NCBI GenBank assembly: GCA_016647705.1
Contig: CM028326.1
Coordinates: forward strand, 22,459,901-22,523,900
Source: Eucommia ulmoides
Lineage: Eukaryota; Streptophyta; Magnoliopsida; Garryales; Eucommiaceae
Direction: 5' to 3'
DNA: 64,000 nucleotides
Of this stretch, positions 24,501-36,399 are shown in pieces. The translations under genes were made by a program, and so were the position numbers. Numbering within the stretch: the stretch's first letter is position 1; every line of letters starts with the position of its first letter. Below the pieces are notes generated by a model. The model made no database searches. It worked only from the letters and a program-made list of their open reading frames with translations, and was not told the DNA's origin.

Positions 24501-26282
24501 CATGAGTTTAGTTGGTGGATAATCCAATCCGGTCGTTGTATAGTTATATTATTGAGTCTCGCACATACACGTTTACAGGATCTAGAATGGTTCACCATTA
24601 TTGAATATCAAAATTCTAGAACACCACATGGTGCGTTTTACCACCTAAACTCGAAATTGGCGGTTGTTGAGGGAAAAATGACTTGGTCGATAGAAGAAGT
24701 CAAAACTCGCATATCGTTATATTTAGATTCTTTGTGTTTAGGTTGTTTGTTATTTAATTTAGTTGTGTTTTTCATTTTAGTGTGAGTGTTTTGCTCGAGA
24801 ACTAGTAAAATTCCAAATTTGGGGGGTATTTGATAGGTGTGATCTACCTATCTATTTCCAAACTGAACTAAGTTAGTTTTCAAGCATTTTTATAGTATTT
24901 TATTATGTTTTAATTAGTTTTTATTCTTTTTGTATAAATCAGGTATGTTGGGTGAAAAGGTATGAAAGCAGAGCATAAACGATCAAATTGGACCAAGAAC
25001 GGTGAACGAACGGTGAAAAAACAAGCATGGAGGCAAGATTCAGAACAATAGCCCACCCCCGCGGCATCCAGACCACCGTCGCGGTGGTAAAAATACAGAG
25101 AGGGCCTAATCTTGCTAGACATGCACCGCCGCAGCGGTAAAACTGCAGGATGGTCCCTGATTCCAACACTGACTTCACCGCTTAGGCCGTGGCTTAACCA
25201 ACCTACCCACCGCCACAGCGGTAAATCCCACTGCCGAGGCAGTTAGCTTCGCACCAAATTAGATATTTTTTAGATATTTTTCCTATTTAAGCCATTCTCC
25301 TCCCTCATTTTCGATCTCTCTTGCATGATACCACCCTTTAGAGCTCTTAAGGCTTAGAATAGAATAGAGAGAGAGTTTGGGGAGTTCTCAAACAATTCTA
25401 AAGGAGAAGATTACCATGCGGAGAAGGAGAAGCGATCGTTGAACGGTTTTATCGGCTAAACTTCATACTACGGCTAAGTTCATTCGTTTTTTCTTTTATT
25501 TCTTAACTTCGATAGTTTTTTTAGCATGTTTAGCTCGATTTTAATTGTAAATATGGTTATGGCCGTAGGCTAAACTTGGATTATCTAAGGGATTAATATT
25601 ATTTATAAAAATGTAGTTTTGTTTGAGTTGTGTTTCTTTAATGATTGTTCTTCGTTATTCTGATTGTGTTTGCCATTATTCTATGATTATATGCTTAGTT
25701 TAGATATACTAATAATACGGGGTTTGACACTCAGGAGAGGTAACCCAGGATTTGGATTAAGGTAAACACAACGCGACTTTCTAACGACCTGGAATGGCGT
25801 TAGAAAGTATGCAATCCAAGACGTTGGGTCAAGACTCACATGACTATGTGTTCGAAAAGACGTTCGAGGGGGACTTCGGCGTCAACGCGAAGTCATGTAT
25901 TCATTCATTAAACACTCGGGAGAGGGAGTGAATGAGTTTAAGATGCAGAGATTGTTGAATAGGTCGAACGTCATTATTGTAAACTAAACGAAATCAAACG
26001 CGTTTAAGTAAATAAAGTTAATCCTTAGATAATCGATCCCCTAACCATCTCGTATTAGTATAATTAGTATATATTAATTAGTAGTAAATTAATTTAGTAT
26101 ATTTTAATTTAAAATCATTCTTTTTCGCCTAAATAAAATTACGTTATGATAAACACGGTACTTGATAATAATGAAAACTACTCCTTATGGACACGATACC
26201 CCTACTCTCCCCACCTTTACTAAAACTTGACCTCGTATACTTGCGAGTAGTTATACGTGAGCAATTAAATTTGCGGCGTAAA
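21571..26282 (+). mobile_element. Non-autonomous Athila-related LTR element (Z), nested in Y
   Basis: LTRs at 21,571-22,959 and 24,831-26,282 start TGATAGGTGTGATC and end GGCGTAAA. A primer site TGGCGCTGTTGCCGAGGA (22,966-22,983) follows the left LTR and a polypurine tract (GGGGGG, about 24,820-24,826) precedes the right LTR. The perfect duplication GTGAA lies at 21,566-21,570 and 26,283-26,287. The internal region is only about 1.9 kb and has no pol, so the element depends on another for movement. A short gag-like phrase near 23,130-23,170 (FFQRDSEPFYSAW) matches that of element Y. It looks structurally complete as a non-autonomous element. Confidence 0.85.
22966..22983 (+). promoter_or_regulatory. 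Primer-binding site of element Z (tRNA-Asp type)
   Basis: TGGCGCTGTTGCCGAGGA differs by two bases from TGGCGCCGTTGCCGGGGA, the tRNA-Asp-complementary site used by Athila-group elements. Confidence 0.8.
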
Positions 26283-26700
26283 GTGAATAATTCCAATACT
26301 AAAAATCGAACTCCACCATATCTTCCAACAACCAATAGGTTTCATCCGCGGTTAGTTAGTTGAAAGAGGTGGTACTTTTTCCTCTTTCCACCCAATTTCG
26401 TTTTGCGGCTAGTAACCCGTCGAGAAAGTTCAGTAGTTGACACTCCCTCGGGAAATGATGATTTGGGATTCGAGATAGAAACTCTTTGTATCTATTCCAA
26501 GCACAATAAAATGGCTCAGAATCTCGTTGAAAGAAATGCAATAGCACTTGTTCATCTAACATCTTCAAGTACCTTGCAAGACAAAACAAACTAAAAACAA
26601 AAATTATAAACAAAATAAATGCCTAAATTAAAATCAAGTTATTTACTCACAATATCATCAACAATCTAAAAACCAATCCCCAACAACGACACTAAAAATT
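26283..26700 (-). pseudogene. Element Y gag-like remnant, upstream part, with leader and primer site
   Basis: The - strand frame at 26,356-26,613 includes LLHFFQRDSEPFYCAWNRYK followed by a P-x-H-x-F segment, the pattern of the capsid-like gag domain of Athila-type elements. Upstream (26,677-26,694) lies a diverged tRNA-Asp-type primer site, seven bases from the LTR. Fossil. Confidence 0.65.
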
Positions 26701-28038
26701 TGGTAGCGGAATATTACGTCGCTACTTTCACTGCAAGTGTACGGGTTAAACTTTAGTATAATGGGAAGAGTAGGGGTTGTTGTATCCACAGAGATTGAAT
26801 TAGATAGTCGTTGAGTACCGTGATTGTCATAACCTAACTTTATCTAGGTGACTCAATTTATAGTTTTTGTTAATATAATATACTAAACTAAATTAAACTA
26901 ATATTACTAACTTTGTCCACTTAAATGTGTTCATTTCAATCTAGTTTACATTAATGACATTCATCATATCCGACAATATCGGTATCAAAATCTTACTCAC
27001 TACCTATCCTGAGTGTAAAATGAATGAATATGTGACTTCATGTCAACATCAAAGTCTCCCTCGACTGTCTATACGACACTTGGTCACATGAGTCTCGCCC
27101 CAACGTCACAGATTGCACACTTTCTAATACCCTCCCGGGTCATTAGATCGTCATGATATGTTTAACTCTAGTCCGAATCCAAGGTTACCTCTACCGAGTG
27201 TCAAACCCCTATTTCTTAATATATCTTAATAAGCATATAAAAGTGGAAGAACGGTAAACACAATTGAGCATGGATGAAAAAACCAATAACGAAACAAAGA
27301 TCAAACCAAACAACATTTTTATAAACAAATCACTTCCTAGACAATATATGTTTAGTTTCTCATGGTCATAACCATATATACAACAATATACAAGCTAAAC
27401 ATATACAAAACAATAAACCAAACTAAGAAATAAAGAGAGAAACGAGGAGACTAGCCGTTATTCGAAGAACCGACGCTAAAACTACTCCGAGATCGTTTCC
27501 TCCTTCTTGGAATTGTGATCTTCTCTTGATTGAATGGCCTTGGAGCTCTCAAGACCTCCCAAAAAATGTGCTTTATGTGTGGGAACAAAAGGCAATACAT
27601 ATGGGATCCAAAATATCAAAGAAATATCCCAAAATATTATTCTAACTGTTGTGGACCGCTGTAGCGGTGGGATCACCGTTGCAACGGTGAGAAGTCAGTA
27701 GACTTTCTGCCAGATGACCACTGCAGCAGTGACACCCTTTCTTCTTTTGGATTTATCTTTCTCGTCCAAACTCCCATTGAGGTAATTCAAAAACCTATGG
27801 AAAGCCAAGACAGAGATCTACAACTTTTATGTTTTGAGTGTTTCCAAAATTGAATTTTATCGTATTCCAAATTAGCCTTGAAGTTACTACATCTGTACCG
27901 ACTTTGTCTCTTTTCACCCATTTATTTAAAAACCCATAAAATAATACAAAAACACATTAAACTAACAAAAGTGCTTGAAAACATACAAATATTTGACTCT
28001 AAAAGTACTTGATTTGTTGGTAAATAAATCATTCATCA
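26701..28038 (-). repeat. 5' LTR of element Y
   Basis: A 1,338-bp direct repeat of 17,900-19,287. It carries two perfect short palindromic stems at 27,655-27,668 and 27,674-27,689 that correspond to, but differ in sequence from, those of the other LTR. Confidence 0.8.
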
Positions 28039-28046
28039 ATTCCTGA

Positions 28047-29662
28047 GGTGCTAAATGTATCTCTTTAGGTGTATCAAGCTCAAGATTCAACCATTTGGGT
28101 TCCTCAACTTTCTTGCTTGGGAGCGACCTTTCTGCCGCCTTTTCACTTTCACTCTCATCTTCTGGACTCATCTCTTCAATTCCTACCCCATTATCAACTG
28201 TTCGCCCACTCCTAAGGGTTGTAATGGATTGAACGTGCTTGTGAGGCCCGCTCATCTCTCCATTGAAGTGTTAACCCCTAGGATTATTCAATGGTTGGCT
28301 AGGAAGTTTTCCCTCATCTCTTTTTTGTATAGTGTTGGCGAGCTATCCGATTTGGCTTTCTAGTCGAGTTATGGATTGGGAGTTTAAGTTTACCCTTCGG
28401 TCTTGTCGTTCTAAGATTTATCTTTGCATGTCTAAGATTTTTAGAATTTGTTGTATTTCAGTGGGTTGATCATTTCGGGCTGGTTGGGAGAATGTCCCTT
28501 GACCTGGGGATTGGTTAAATCCCAAGGGTTGATTTTGATACTGAGGCTTATAGGATAAGGTGAGAGGTTGTCTTTGATTTGAAGTTTTCCATGAGAATTT
28601 GGGGTGATTTGACCACCCCGGATTGTAAGTATTGGAGTATAGATTATTGTCCTGCCTGGGAAACATCTGAGTAGCATTGGCATACTCTTGAACAAATTCA
28701 GGGAATTGTGTTCCCACAGGACATTCAAGGACAGTATGGGATGGGTTCAGGCAAATCGAACATGCAGTACTGGAGAAGGATGTGATTGATTGATTTTGTA
28801 ACTGCAATTGTCCTATTATTTGTTTTATCATATCAATGCACTGCGTATTGGGGTCCGATTGCTTGACCTCGTACACTCTTCTTCGCGCTTGTCCGATGCT
28901 ATCTTGCCTGACAGCGGATTCATGTTGCAAAGAATTTTCACTTAGATTTTCAAACATGCTCCATGCCTTATTCTCACTTTTTGCAAGGAAAGTTCTTCCA
29001 CATGACACATCCACCATAAGGCGATTGAGTTCGATCAACCCCTCATAGAAGCTCTGTACTATTTTCCATTTGGGTACCCCGTGATGTGAACATTCTCTCA
29101 AAAGTTCTTTCATTTGATTCCAACTTTCATGGAAATCTTCAGAGGATTTTTGGGTGAATGAAGTTATGGATTTCCTAAGTTGATTGGTTTTGGCAATTAG
29201 GAAATATTTTTATAGGAAAGTCCTTTGAAGCCCTTCCCATGTAGTGATTGATCCTGGGGGTAGAGAATGGAGCCACTCTTTAGCCCGATCTTTTAGAGAG
29301 AACGGGAAAAGTCTGAGGAAAACCGCATCCTCAGATAAGTGAGGCAGTTTAAAAGTGGTACAAACCTCTAGGAAATTGTTAAGGTGCTGATAAGGGTGTT
29401 TGCTATTAAGCCCATAGTAAAATGGAAGCATTTGAATAATAGCTAGCTTAATTTCAAATGAAGTTTCACCCCTTAGTTTGGGTAACTTTATACATGAGGG
29501 TGAGGTGTGGACTAAGGGAATGTAATATTCCCAGAGTGGTCTAGGTGGTTCAGCCATTTCGGTTAGTTCGGGTTTTATGATTTTTTCAGTTCTAGGTCTC
29601 CTAGGCACACTTCCCAAAATCTTATCAAGGTTGTCGTGAAAGTCAGATTTTTTCCCAGGCAT
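28047..29662 (-). pseudogene. Element X gag region, fossil
   Basis: - strand frames at 29,210-29,662 and 28,418-29,113 read as the Athila-type gag: FEIKLAIIQMLPFYYGL, then LRLFPFSLKDRAKEWLHSLP near 29,260-29,320, then a CX2C-like motif (CSICLNPSHTVLEC) near 28,720-28,770. A linker toward the protease region ends at the insertion of element Y. Broken in a few places. Confidence 0.85.
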
Positions 29663-29760
29663 CTAACGAGCACACCCCACAACCTTTTTGCATAGTTTTA
29701 TATTTTTTTTGTTATTTTATTATTATTTTTTTAAAAGCAATTAATTATATCAACAATAAA

Positions 29761-29986
29761 GATGGCGGTCTTAGCCGCCGATCTCTACAATAATAATAAA
29801 AAGAAAAGAAAAATTAAGATGGTGGTCTTAGCCGTCCGATCTCGACAATAATAATAAAAGAAAAGAAAATGAGGATGGTGGTCTTAGCCGTCCGATCTCG
29901 ACAATAATAATAAAAAGAAAAGAAAATGAGGATGGTGGTTTTAGCCGTCCGATCTCTACAATACTAATAAAAAGAAAAAAAATAAG
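29761..29986 (-). repeat. Four-copy tandem repeat, about 57-bp unit, in the element X leader
   Basis: Units start GATGG(T/C)GGTCTTAGCCG at 29,761, 29,818, 29,874 and 29,931. Each ends in an A-rich spacer. It lies between the primer site and gag, so it is in the untranslated leader. Confidence 0.85.
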
Positions 29987-30191
29987 GATGCTTTGATTTT
30001 TGATATTTTTTTAATATTTATATATATATTTGTAAAATGAACAGAATAACCTGAATCTTTGCTTGAAGATGTGGAGTGAAAAATTAGATCATGGTTAATC
30101 TGTGAAAACAAACTCAAAATAAAAATAGATGAATTTATACAAGTGTAGAAAGAAAAAAAATAATAAAAAAATTAACAATTTGTGATACCGA

Positions 30192-30209
30192 TCCCCGACA
30201 ACGGTGCCA
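30192..30209 (-). promoter_or_regulatory. Primer-binding site of element X (tRNA-Asp type)
   Basis: Read on the - strand, TGGCACCGTTGTCGGGGA differs by two bases from the Athila-group tRNA-Asp site and lies five bases from the LTR end. Confidence 0.85.
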
Positions 30210-30214
30210 AAATT

Positions 30215-31409
30215 TGATTAGCCAAATTACTTACCCTAATTAAGGACAAAATATCATAGTATAGTGTGCTTAAGTACGGGTGTCGAACTACAGGGATCGG
30301 TCATGTAATTATCAATTTTCAATTATTTTTCTTACTTTTGGAGTGCTGATTTGAAAATTTTAATTGCAAAGAAATAAAGTTTTGATAGAAATGGTCTTGT
30401 ATAGTGTGCTTAGGAATTATAAATCCGTATTTTGAGATTTATGTTGTTCTTGTATTTTTTTCTTTAATTTGGATTTGTAAAAATGAGTGTTCCAAATTAC
30501 AAGTCGGAACTACTCAGAAAGATTGGATTGTTATTCTCTGGCACGGTTTATCTTCGATATTTAATTCCTACACTACACTAGTCTAAACTAAATTAAAATC
30601 TAGGCATAAACCATTCAGACTAATAATCAATCCCCAAGAATATGATTACATAATCATTAGTCCTAGAACACAAGTGCTAGTTCTAATATTCAAGTAGTAA
30701 TTAAATTTAAACCAAAATTTCTACAAGAATATTTTGACAAAAAATTCAATTACAATAAAATCATTTTTAAGAACGAGTTTCATGTTATGCAATAGTTTAT
30801 ACAGTATCCAAAAATTAAATAGAAAATATAATATTACATAAATTCAAAATACCTCATCATATCCTAACCTGGTGTAAGAAAATTTAGTCGCTCATGGGTG
30901 TGTGCAATGATATTTCTTGAAATACAAAAAATAGAAGAAAAACAAGAAAATGTTATTATTTCTTTTGTGAATGAAGTAAAAATTGATATTACATTTAGTT
31001 CCAATTCTCCCCCTATTTATAGATTTTTCAAAACAATTTTAGGGGTGCAAATGGGAAAAAAATAAAAATAGGGGGGCAGCTGACCAATTGGCCAGAAAGG
31101 TTGGTATACGATTAGCCCACAGGTTGGCCATATGGCCAGCCCATGGGCGGCTAGCCGAGCCATCAGCTCGACTACTCTCTCATGGGTGGCTCGGTTGAGC
31201 CGCCTTGCTTCGTCTTTTTTGTCTTATGTTCGACTTAACGTGGTTTGTTTTTTCTCATCTGATTTGCCCCAAATTAATGTCGTTTTATTCCAAATTCAAA
31301 AACCTACAAAAATAAATAAAATAACTTAATTTACAATATTTTATTTTGATCGGACAATTAACAAAACTAAGTTTATTGGTACGAAATCGCACAAAATTAG
31401 GTGGGATCA
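30215..31409 (-). repeat. 5' LTR of element X
   Basis: 1,195 bp, matching 8,665-8,714 plus 11,508-12,671. The - strand ends are TGATCCCACC and GGCTAATCA. Confidence 0.85.
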
Positions 31410-33390
31410 ATATAGTATCCCCGCAACTTACTATGGAGTGGTTTTTCCCTACCATAAATGTATACCCTGAAACAACCTTATTTCTTTAGGACAACGAGAT
31501 GTTTTTCATTATAGAACATTGTAGACAATTATAATTATATAGATAACTTACCTGACCCCGTCTTCTGAATGTATCATTTCCAAGTCATCATCGCTTAGCA
31601 TCATTGCAACCTTACATTTCTTTTGATTTGGCATCTTAGCGTTGTCCTCGTATTTATGCACAGGCAGGGTATCAATATTTACTTGATTGTTCCCTTTTTT
31701 GCCCTTCATTTTCACCTTTGTATAGACATAATCATTGCCCTATTTAGCCGGTTGCCTCACATTTATCTTTTGTCAGTTTACCATAGAGCTAACCTTTGGT
31801 GTTTCCTTTGTTTGGCCATGGGATGGGAGAATAGACGGAGGTGGAGGCTGATTCACAGGGGCTTCGTTTGGCATAACTACAGAAATGGGCATCATATTCG
31901 CTAACACGAGATTAGTGCAAGTATTTTGCAGTGTTTGGGTACATGCATGTGCTGTATACGGAGTGGGTGACGCACCAGCTGGTTGACCAATGGGTTGTTG
32001 TGGTGTTGTGGCAGTGGCGAAAGTACTATAGAACACATCACCTGAGCAACCCTCCACCTGAGTACGCAAGTTTTGGATTTCTAACTTTAACTCGTTGATA
32101 ACCCCCATGTATGCATTGGCAGTAGCAGTTTTTTCCTCATTTAACACCTGGTTTTTATTTTTGATCCCTCTAATTCACTGATGAGCTCCTTACATTTCTG
32201 TTTCAAATCTTCCCCTGGTCAAACGGAAGATCTTGGTGTTTCTGAGTGATGTTGTGCACTCCCATCTCTATCAACATTTGTTCCTTTTCACTCTCGATTT
32301 TTGTCAATCTCTTGTTGAGATCAAACACAACATCTTCATAGTGACCTTTTTGTGTTGTATATACAAACTTCCATTTGTTAATTTCTATTTGGAGGTTGAT
32401 ATTTCTGCATGTAATGTTACCTAAAATCCTCTTGAACGCCATGATCGTCTCATCTTCCTACAGTTGCTTTCTATAGAATTATTTTTGCAATTCATCGAAA
32501 GCACGATAGATATCACCAACGATGATGTCATGCTTGCTTGGATCGATGGCTATCATATTTGGTTGGGTGGACTCCACACCCAAGTCAAGCGTCAGAGATG
32601 CTTGCTCAATTGATGGTTGACTGATGAAGAGGGATAAATATCTGCCAATGATTTTGTTTATCATGGAGTCATTTTTATGATCATCTTCGATAATTGGCTG
32701 ATTTCTTTTACCGAGTTGCTTACCTCCCTCAAACGTGACTTGTGTTCTTGTAAGTTCTTCAAATGGAGTTTCCTTGACAACCTCCACGTCATCATCGTCA
32801 TTGCCATCGACGATCCCTAATTGCAGTTCTTGTAACGTCCATTCAATTTCGTATTCTTTCACTTGACAATCAACCATCATATGAATTTAGATACAAGATA
32901 ATTTTGATAAGAATAACAGGGTTGCGTCGTTATTTCAACAATACCTGCCAGCTTAGGATTTGATTAATAGGGGTGAAACCGATTACAGAGGCATGCGTAG
33001 TCAAGCACCAACGTTGCATACGCGGGATCGCAAATTCTTTCCATTCCATTGGAGATGTTCGCAAAGCCAGTACTGATACAAAAAAAAAGAAAAAAAAAAA
33101 GAAAAAAGATAACAATAAGGCGATGGACAGTGTGCGTGTAAGTTAACATCTAATATGAAATGTGATCTGACAATACATAATATGGTTTGGAAAGTAATAT
33201 ACATGTAAATAGAACAACAAAAATAGTAAAACTGACCAGGAAAAATTAGATAACCTACAATGCTAGTACACATCCCGTTACAGATCTTGGATCGGTTTAT
33301 GTTTGTTTAAGACTTGTTTCCAAGTCTGTAAAAATTACCTCTAGCCAATTATACTTCGATATGCTATCAATATCCTCCAGATACCGTACC
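31410..33390 (-). pseudogene. ULP1-type protease gene of the MULE, upstream part (degraded)
   Basis: - strand readings from right to left: RYLEDIDSI followed by a YNWLEVIF-type segment next to 33,390; a segment ending CNRFHPYQSNP at about 32,950-33,060; an acidic frame (32,479-32,880) containing VDGNDDDDVEVV; and two coiled-coil-like frames (32,203-32,442 and 31,773-32,147, the latter with INELKLEIQNLRTQVEG and a Pro-rich tail). The first segment resembles the DUF1985-like region that precedes the ULP1 catalytic domain in plant MULE proteins. The catalytic C-terminus is at 8,044-8,520. The gene is split, multi-exonic and decayed. Assignment of the middle frames is by position only. Confidence 0.55.
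33064..33108. repeat. Adenine-rich tract
   Basis: A run of A broken by single G bases inside the decayed ULP1 gene; it creates artificial Phe-rich frames on the - strand. Confidence 0.7.
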
Positions 33391-33641
33391 TGTAAACCCC
33401 TAATTTTTGCATATACATAATCCTTAACTGCATTTTAGAACATTTAGAAAATAATGGAGCAGATGGTGTCATTTACTATTCAATCTGAATTTTTAGGGGT
33501 TAATTCGCAATTTTGACAATAAATTTTTTTATTCGGGTTTAAATAAAAACTTAAAGATTGTTAGGGGGAGATTTATGTAAATAAAACATAAAATGATAAC
33601 AACAAAGGCATCAATAGTGACGTGATCATCCATTTCCATGG

Positions 33642-33689
<48 letters not shown>

Positions 33690-34031
33690 CCATACACACA
33701 TATTATAGAGCCTAAAAAGGAGGAGAGAAACAGAGCACAAAAGAGTGGGTTCTACCGACGGTGATGTGAGTGGGTGGGGCGGTATCGGTGATCGGCGATC
33801 GTGTGGGTTGGTATGCTGGGTCGACGGAGGGTTTTGTGGGTGTGCCGTCATCAAATTTCAAGAGAAAGAGAGGGTGGTTCGGCGTAGGTGGTGGAGATCA
33901 TTGCTGGTCGTCTGGTGAGTGTTCGGTGATACGTTCAGCTTGTCGTCAACGGTGATTGGGTGTGTATGTGATGTCGTTATCCGACGGTGATAGTGTGTAT
34001 ATGTGTTCTCTGTTTGTCGATAGTGGGCGTG

Positions 34032-35189
34032 TGTTAAACCCTAACAATGCTGGAGGACCAAATAGCACCGACTTGGTGCGATTTGCTATCGGATATGGTG
34101 CATGTGGCACAAATGGGGTCGTTGGCAAATAGGGCACCAACTTGGTGCCTGTGGGTGGACAGCAGCGTTGTGGCACAACACCGGCGGGTGTTGGGCAGTG
34201 AGGAAGACCTCGGTACGGTATCGAGGCAAAATGGTGTAACGTAGGCATAATGCTACGTTGTAAACAGTATCATGGAAGCAGCAACATGCGTTGGAGGAGC
34301 GAGAAGATGCTGAACCAAGCTGTTTGGCGGGCGTTGGCAAAATGGTATGATGTTGGGCAATGTGGACGCACGTTGGCAGCGTCAGCAGAGTATGCCAGAA
34401 TTGGGGTTTTCGTGGGGAGTCACGGGAGCAAATGAAGACCTCGGTACGGTACCGAGGCAAAATAGTGCAACGCTACGTTGTGGGCAAAGTCATGTAGGGG
34501 CATGACGCACCATTAGGCGGTGGTGCATTTTGATGCGAAAAATGTACACGAAACGTTGGCAATCGTTGGGTGTAATGATGCGTTCCGGCCATACAGGAGG
34601 GGTGGCAAGACGTTAGAGAATGTAGGCTAATTATGGGACGAGACAGCAATGGGCAGACGTTGGGACGGTACAAAAACGCTGGAAGAATGCTGAGCTCGGG
34701 TGAGCTGATGGACTGTGGGTTACCAGACGGTTTTGGGCAGTTCTAGGCAGTTTCTAGTGGTTTTTAGTTGGTTTTCAGACAGAAAAACCAACTCATGTGG
34801 TGCTGACACGTGTCGGAACAGGTGTCATTTGTCTTCCTGTGCAGTTGGGGCTGTCAACTGCTGTTTTTTACTATAAATTGTAATGTGTGGTCTATTTTTG
34901 GGATACTGAATGTATTCCTGCGGCAAACTAAGTGTTGTATTTTGGTTCCTTGTAACCCGAGTTTATTAATATAAGGTTGAGTTTTTCCGTAATACGTTTG
35001 TGTACCGTTGTGTGGGTGCGTTTTTTTATAGTGTTTTAGTTTATTCTCATTGTATTTCGTTACAAGAATGTGTGTGTTTACAAATTGTTGGTGTATTTCT
35101 GTTGCTGTGGCAGTACATTCACCGAGGTTGTTAGTTGTCGGTGCAATTAGGCCATCACACGGTTCCAATTTTATTTTGACCTTGTGACA
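34032..35189 (+). mobile_element. Solo LTR of an unassigned LTR retrotransposon family (K)
   Basis: 1,158 bp, starting TGTTAAACCC and ending TTGTGACA, with the perfect duplication GCGTG at 34,027-34,031 and 35,190-35,194. The other two LTRs of the host family lack it, which fixes both ends. A TATA-like TATAAAT at 34,872 followed about 100 bases later by a T-rich region fits an LTR promoter. It holds two copies of a CCTCGGTACGGTA-type segment (near 34,208 and 34,439). Family not recognised. Confidence 0.85.
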
Positions 35190-36399
35190 GCGTGTATGTG
35201 GGTGTATATGTTATCGGCGGTGAGTGAGGGTGAGGGTGTAGGTGTGTTGGCTGAAACCAAACTGAAACAGAGGAGAAGAAACAAGAAAAAAAAAGAAAAA
35301 GAAATAGAGGAGAGAGAGCAGTCCAGTGGAGTAGGTATGTGTGGGATCGTCACTGTTTTAGTGCCGACGTCAGGGTGCGTGGTCAGTGGTCATTTGATTG
35401 GCGGTGTAGTCGTCGTCCGGTCTGTGTAGGTGTTTGTGTTCGGCAGTTGTGTGTGGGTTGTCGTTCTCCGGCTGGGACAGTGTGTGCATGTTTGTTACTG
35501 CTTTGTGTGTGTGTGTGTGTGTGTGATCCAACGGGATGTGTGTTGTCCAGTGTGTGTGTTTGCTCAGTCGTCACGTGTGTATGTGTGTAGCCGCTGCTAT
35601 GGGTGTATGATCGGTATACGATGGCCGGCGGTAAGTGAGAAGTAGTGAGAGAGTGACGTCGACGGAGCTCCAACAGAATTGAAATAGAAAGAACAGAAGA
35701 AGAAAATAAGAACAAAAAAAAGGGGGGGGGGGGGGGAAGAAAGAAAAAGAAGAAAAATCAAGTAAAAACTAAAAATCCAAAATAAAATCTCTCGGTAGGC
35801 AATTCAGAAGCAGGTAAAATCTCAGTCGATTACTATTTTCCTTAGATTAAAATTATTAACATTAGATCTTCCCAATTGTGATATTATTTTTTGTAACTTT
35901 TAATGTTAATAATTTTGGTACAATAAAAATTAACGTAGTGAAACAAACGAAATAACAATTTTGCATAATTAAATTCGGGGAATAGGAAACCATGTCATTT
36001 AGGGCCTGTACTGCATGTTAGGTTATTTTAAATGAAATATTAATTTAGGTCCTATTGCTATTAGGTGCACAGGCACCGGCGTCCCGGCAAGGTTTGGACA
36101 GTGATAGTTTTGCTGTGCGAAAATCGAGGTGAGTGTATTGTGTTCTATATAAATTTACAAATTTTATTTTCATATAAATTATGAAAAATGTATTTATTTA
36201 AGAATGAATAATTTTGCGATGCATTTGGATTGAGTTGGTTTTAAAGGGAAAAAAAAATGATTTTTGGATCAAATTGGTTTTAAAAGAGGAAGATGATTTT
36301 GGATCAAATTAGTTTTAAAGGTGGAAAACAATTGTTGAATCAAATTGGTTTCAAAGGTGGAGGATAATTTTTAGTCCGACTATGCCATAGCTATGATCT

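Larger units (their letters stand above)
17900..28038 (-). mobile_element. Non-autonomous Athila-related LTR element (Y), nested in X
   Basis: LTRs at 17,900-19,287 and 26,701-28,038 match each other and run TGGTAGCGG...CATCA on the + strand. A primer site of the tRNA-Asp type sits beside the right LTR, so the element reads on the - strand, and a polypurine tract (+ strand ACCCCCAAAC, 19,290-19,299) borders the left LTR. The internal region, leaving out a second nested element, is about 2.7 kb and holds only gag-like remnants and no pol. The host motif GGTGCT is present on both sides (17,894-17,899; 28,047-28,052), the right copy lying eight bases beyond the LTR end. It interrupts element X between gag and protease. 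It is broken and moderately old. Confidence 0.8.
8665..31409 (-). mobile_element. Athila-like Ty3/gypsy retrotransposon (element X), old and broken, with nested insertions
   Basis: Two LTRs of about 1.2 kb (right 30,215-31,409; left 8,665-12,671 including an inserted solo LTR) begin TGAT and end ATCA on the + strand or variants of these. Next to the right LTR lies an 18-base primer site matching the tRNA-Asp type. Gag and pol regions read on the - strand in the order expected for Athila. Flanks ATAAA and ATATA are a probable but imperfect target duplication. The element is clearly broken, with more than ten interruptions and a large nested insertion. The internal region carries no recognisable envelope-like gene. 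LTR differences are plentiful, so it is old. Confidence 0.8.

Noticed and set aside
24471-24785. A 104-codon + strand frame in element Z
   Set aside because: No domain is recognised, the composition fits chance, and it lies in the non-coding 3' part of a non-autonomous element.
35184-35715. Several open frames on both strands near the GT-rich part of the LTR
   Set aside because: Val/Cys-rich or Thr/His-rich products of GTGTGT repeats; no domain and no conservation between the two LTRs.
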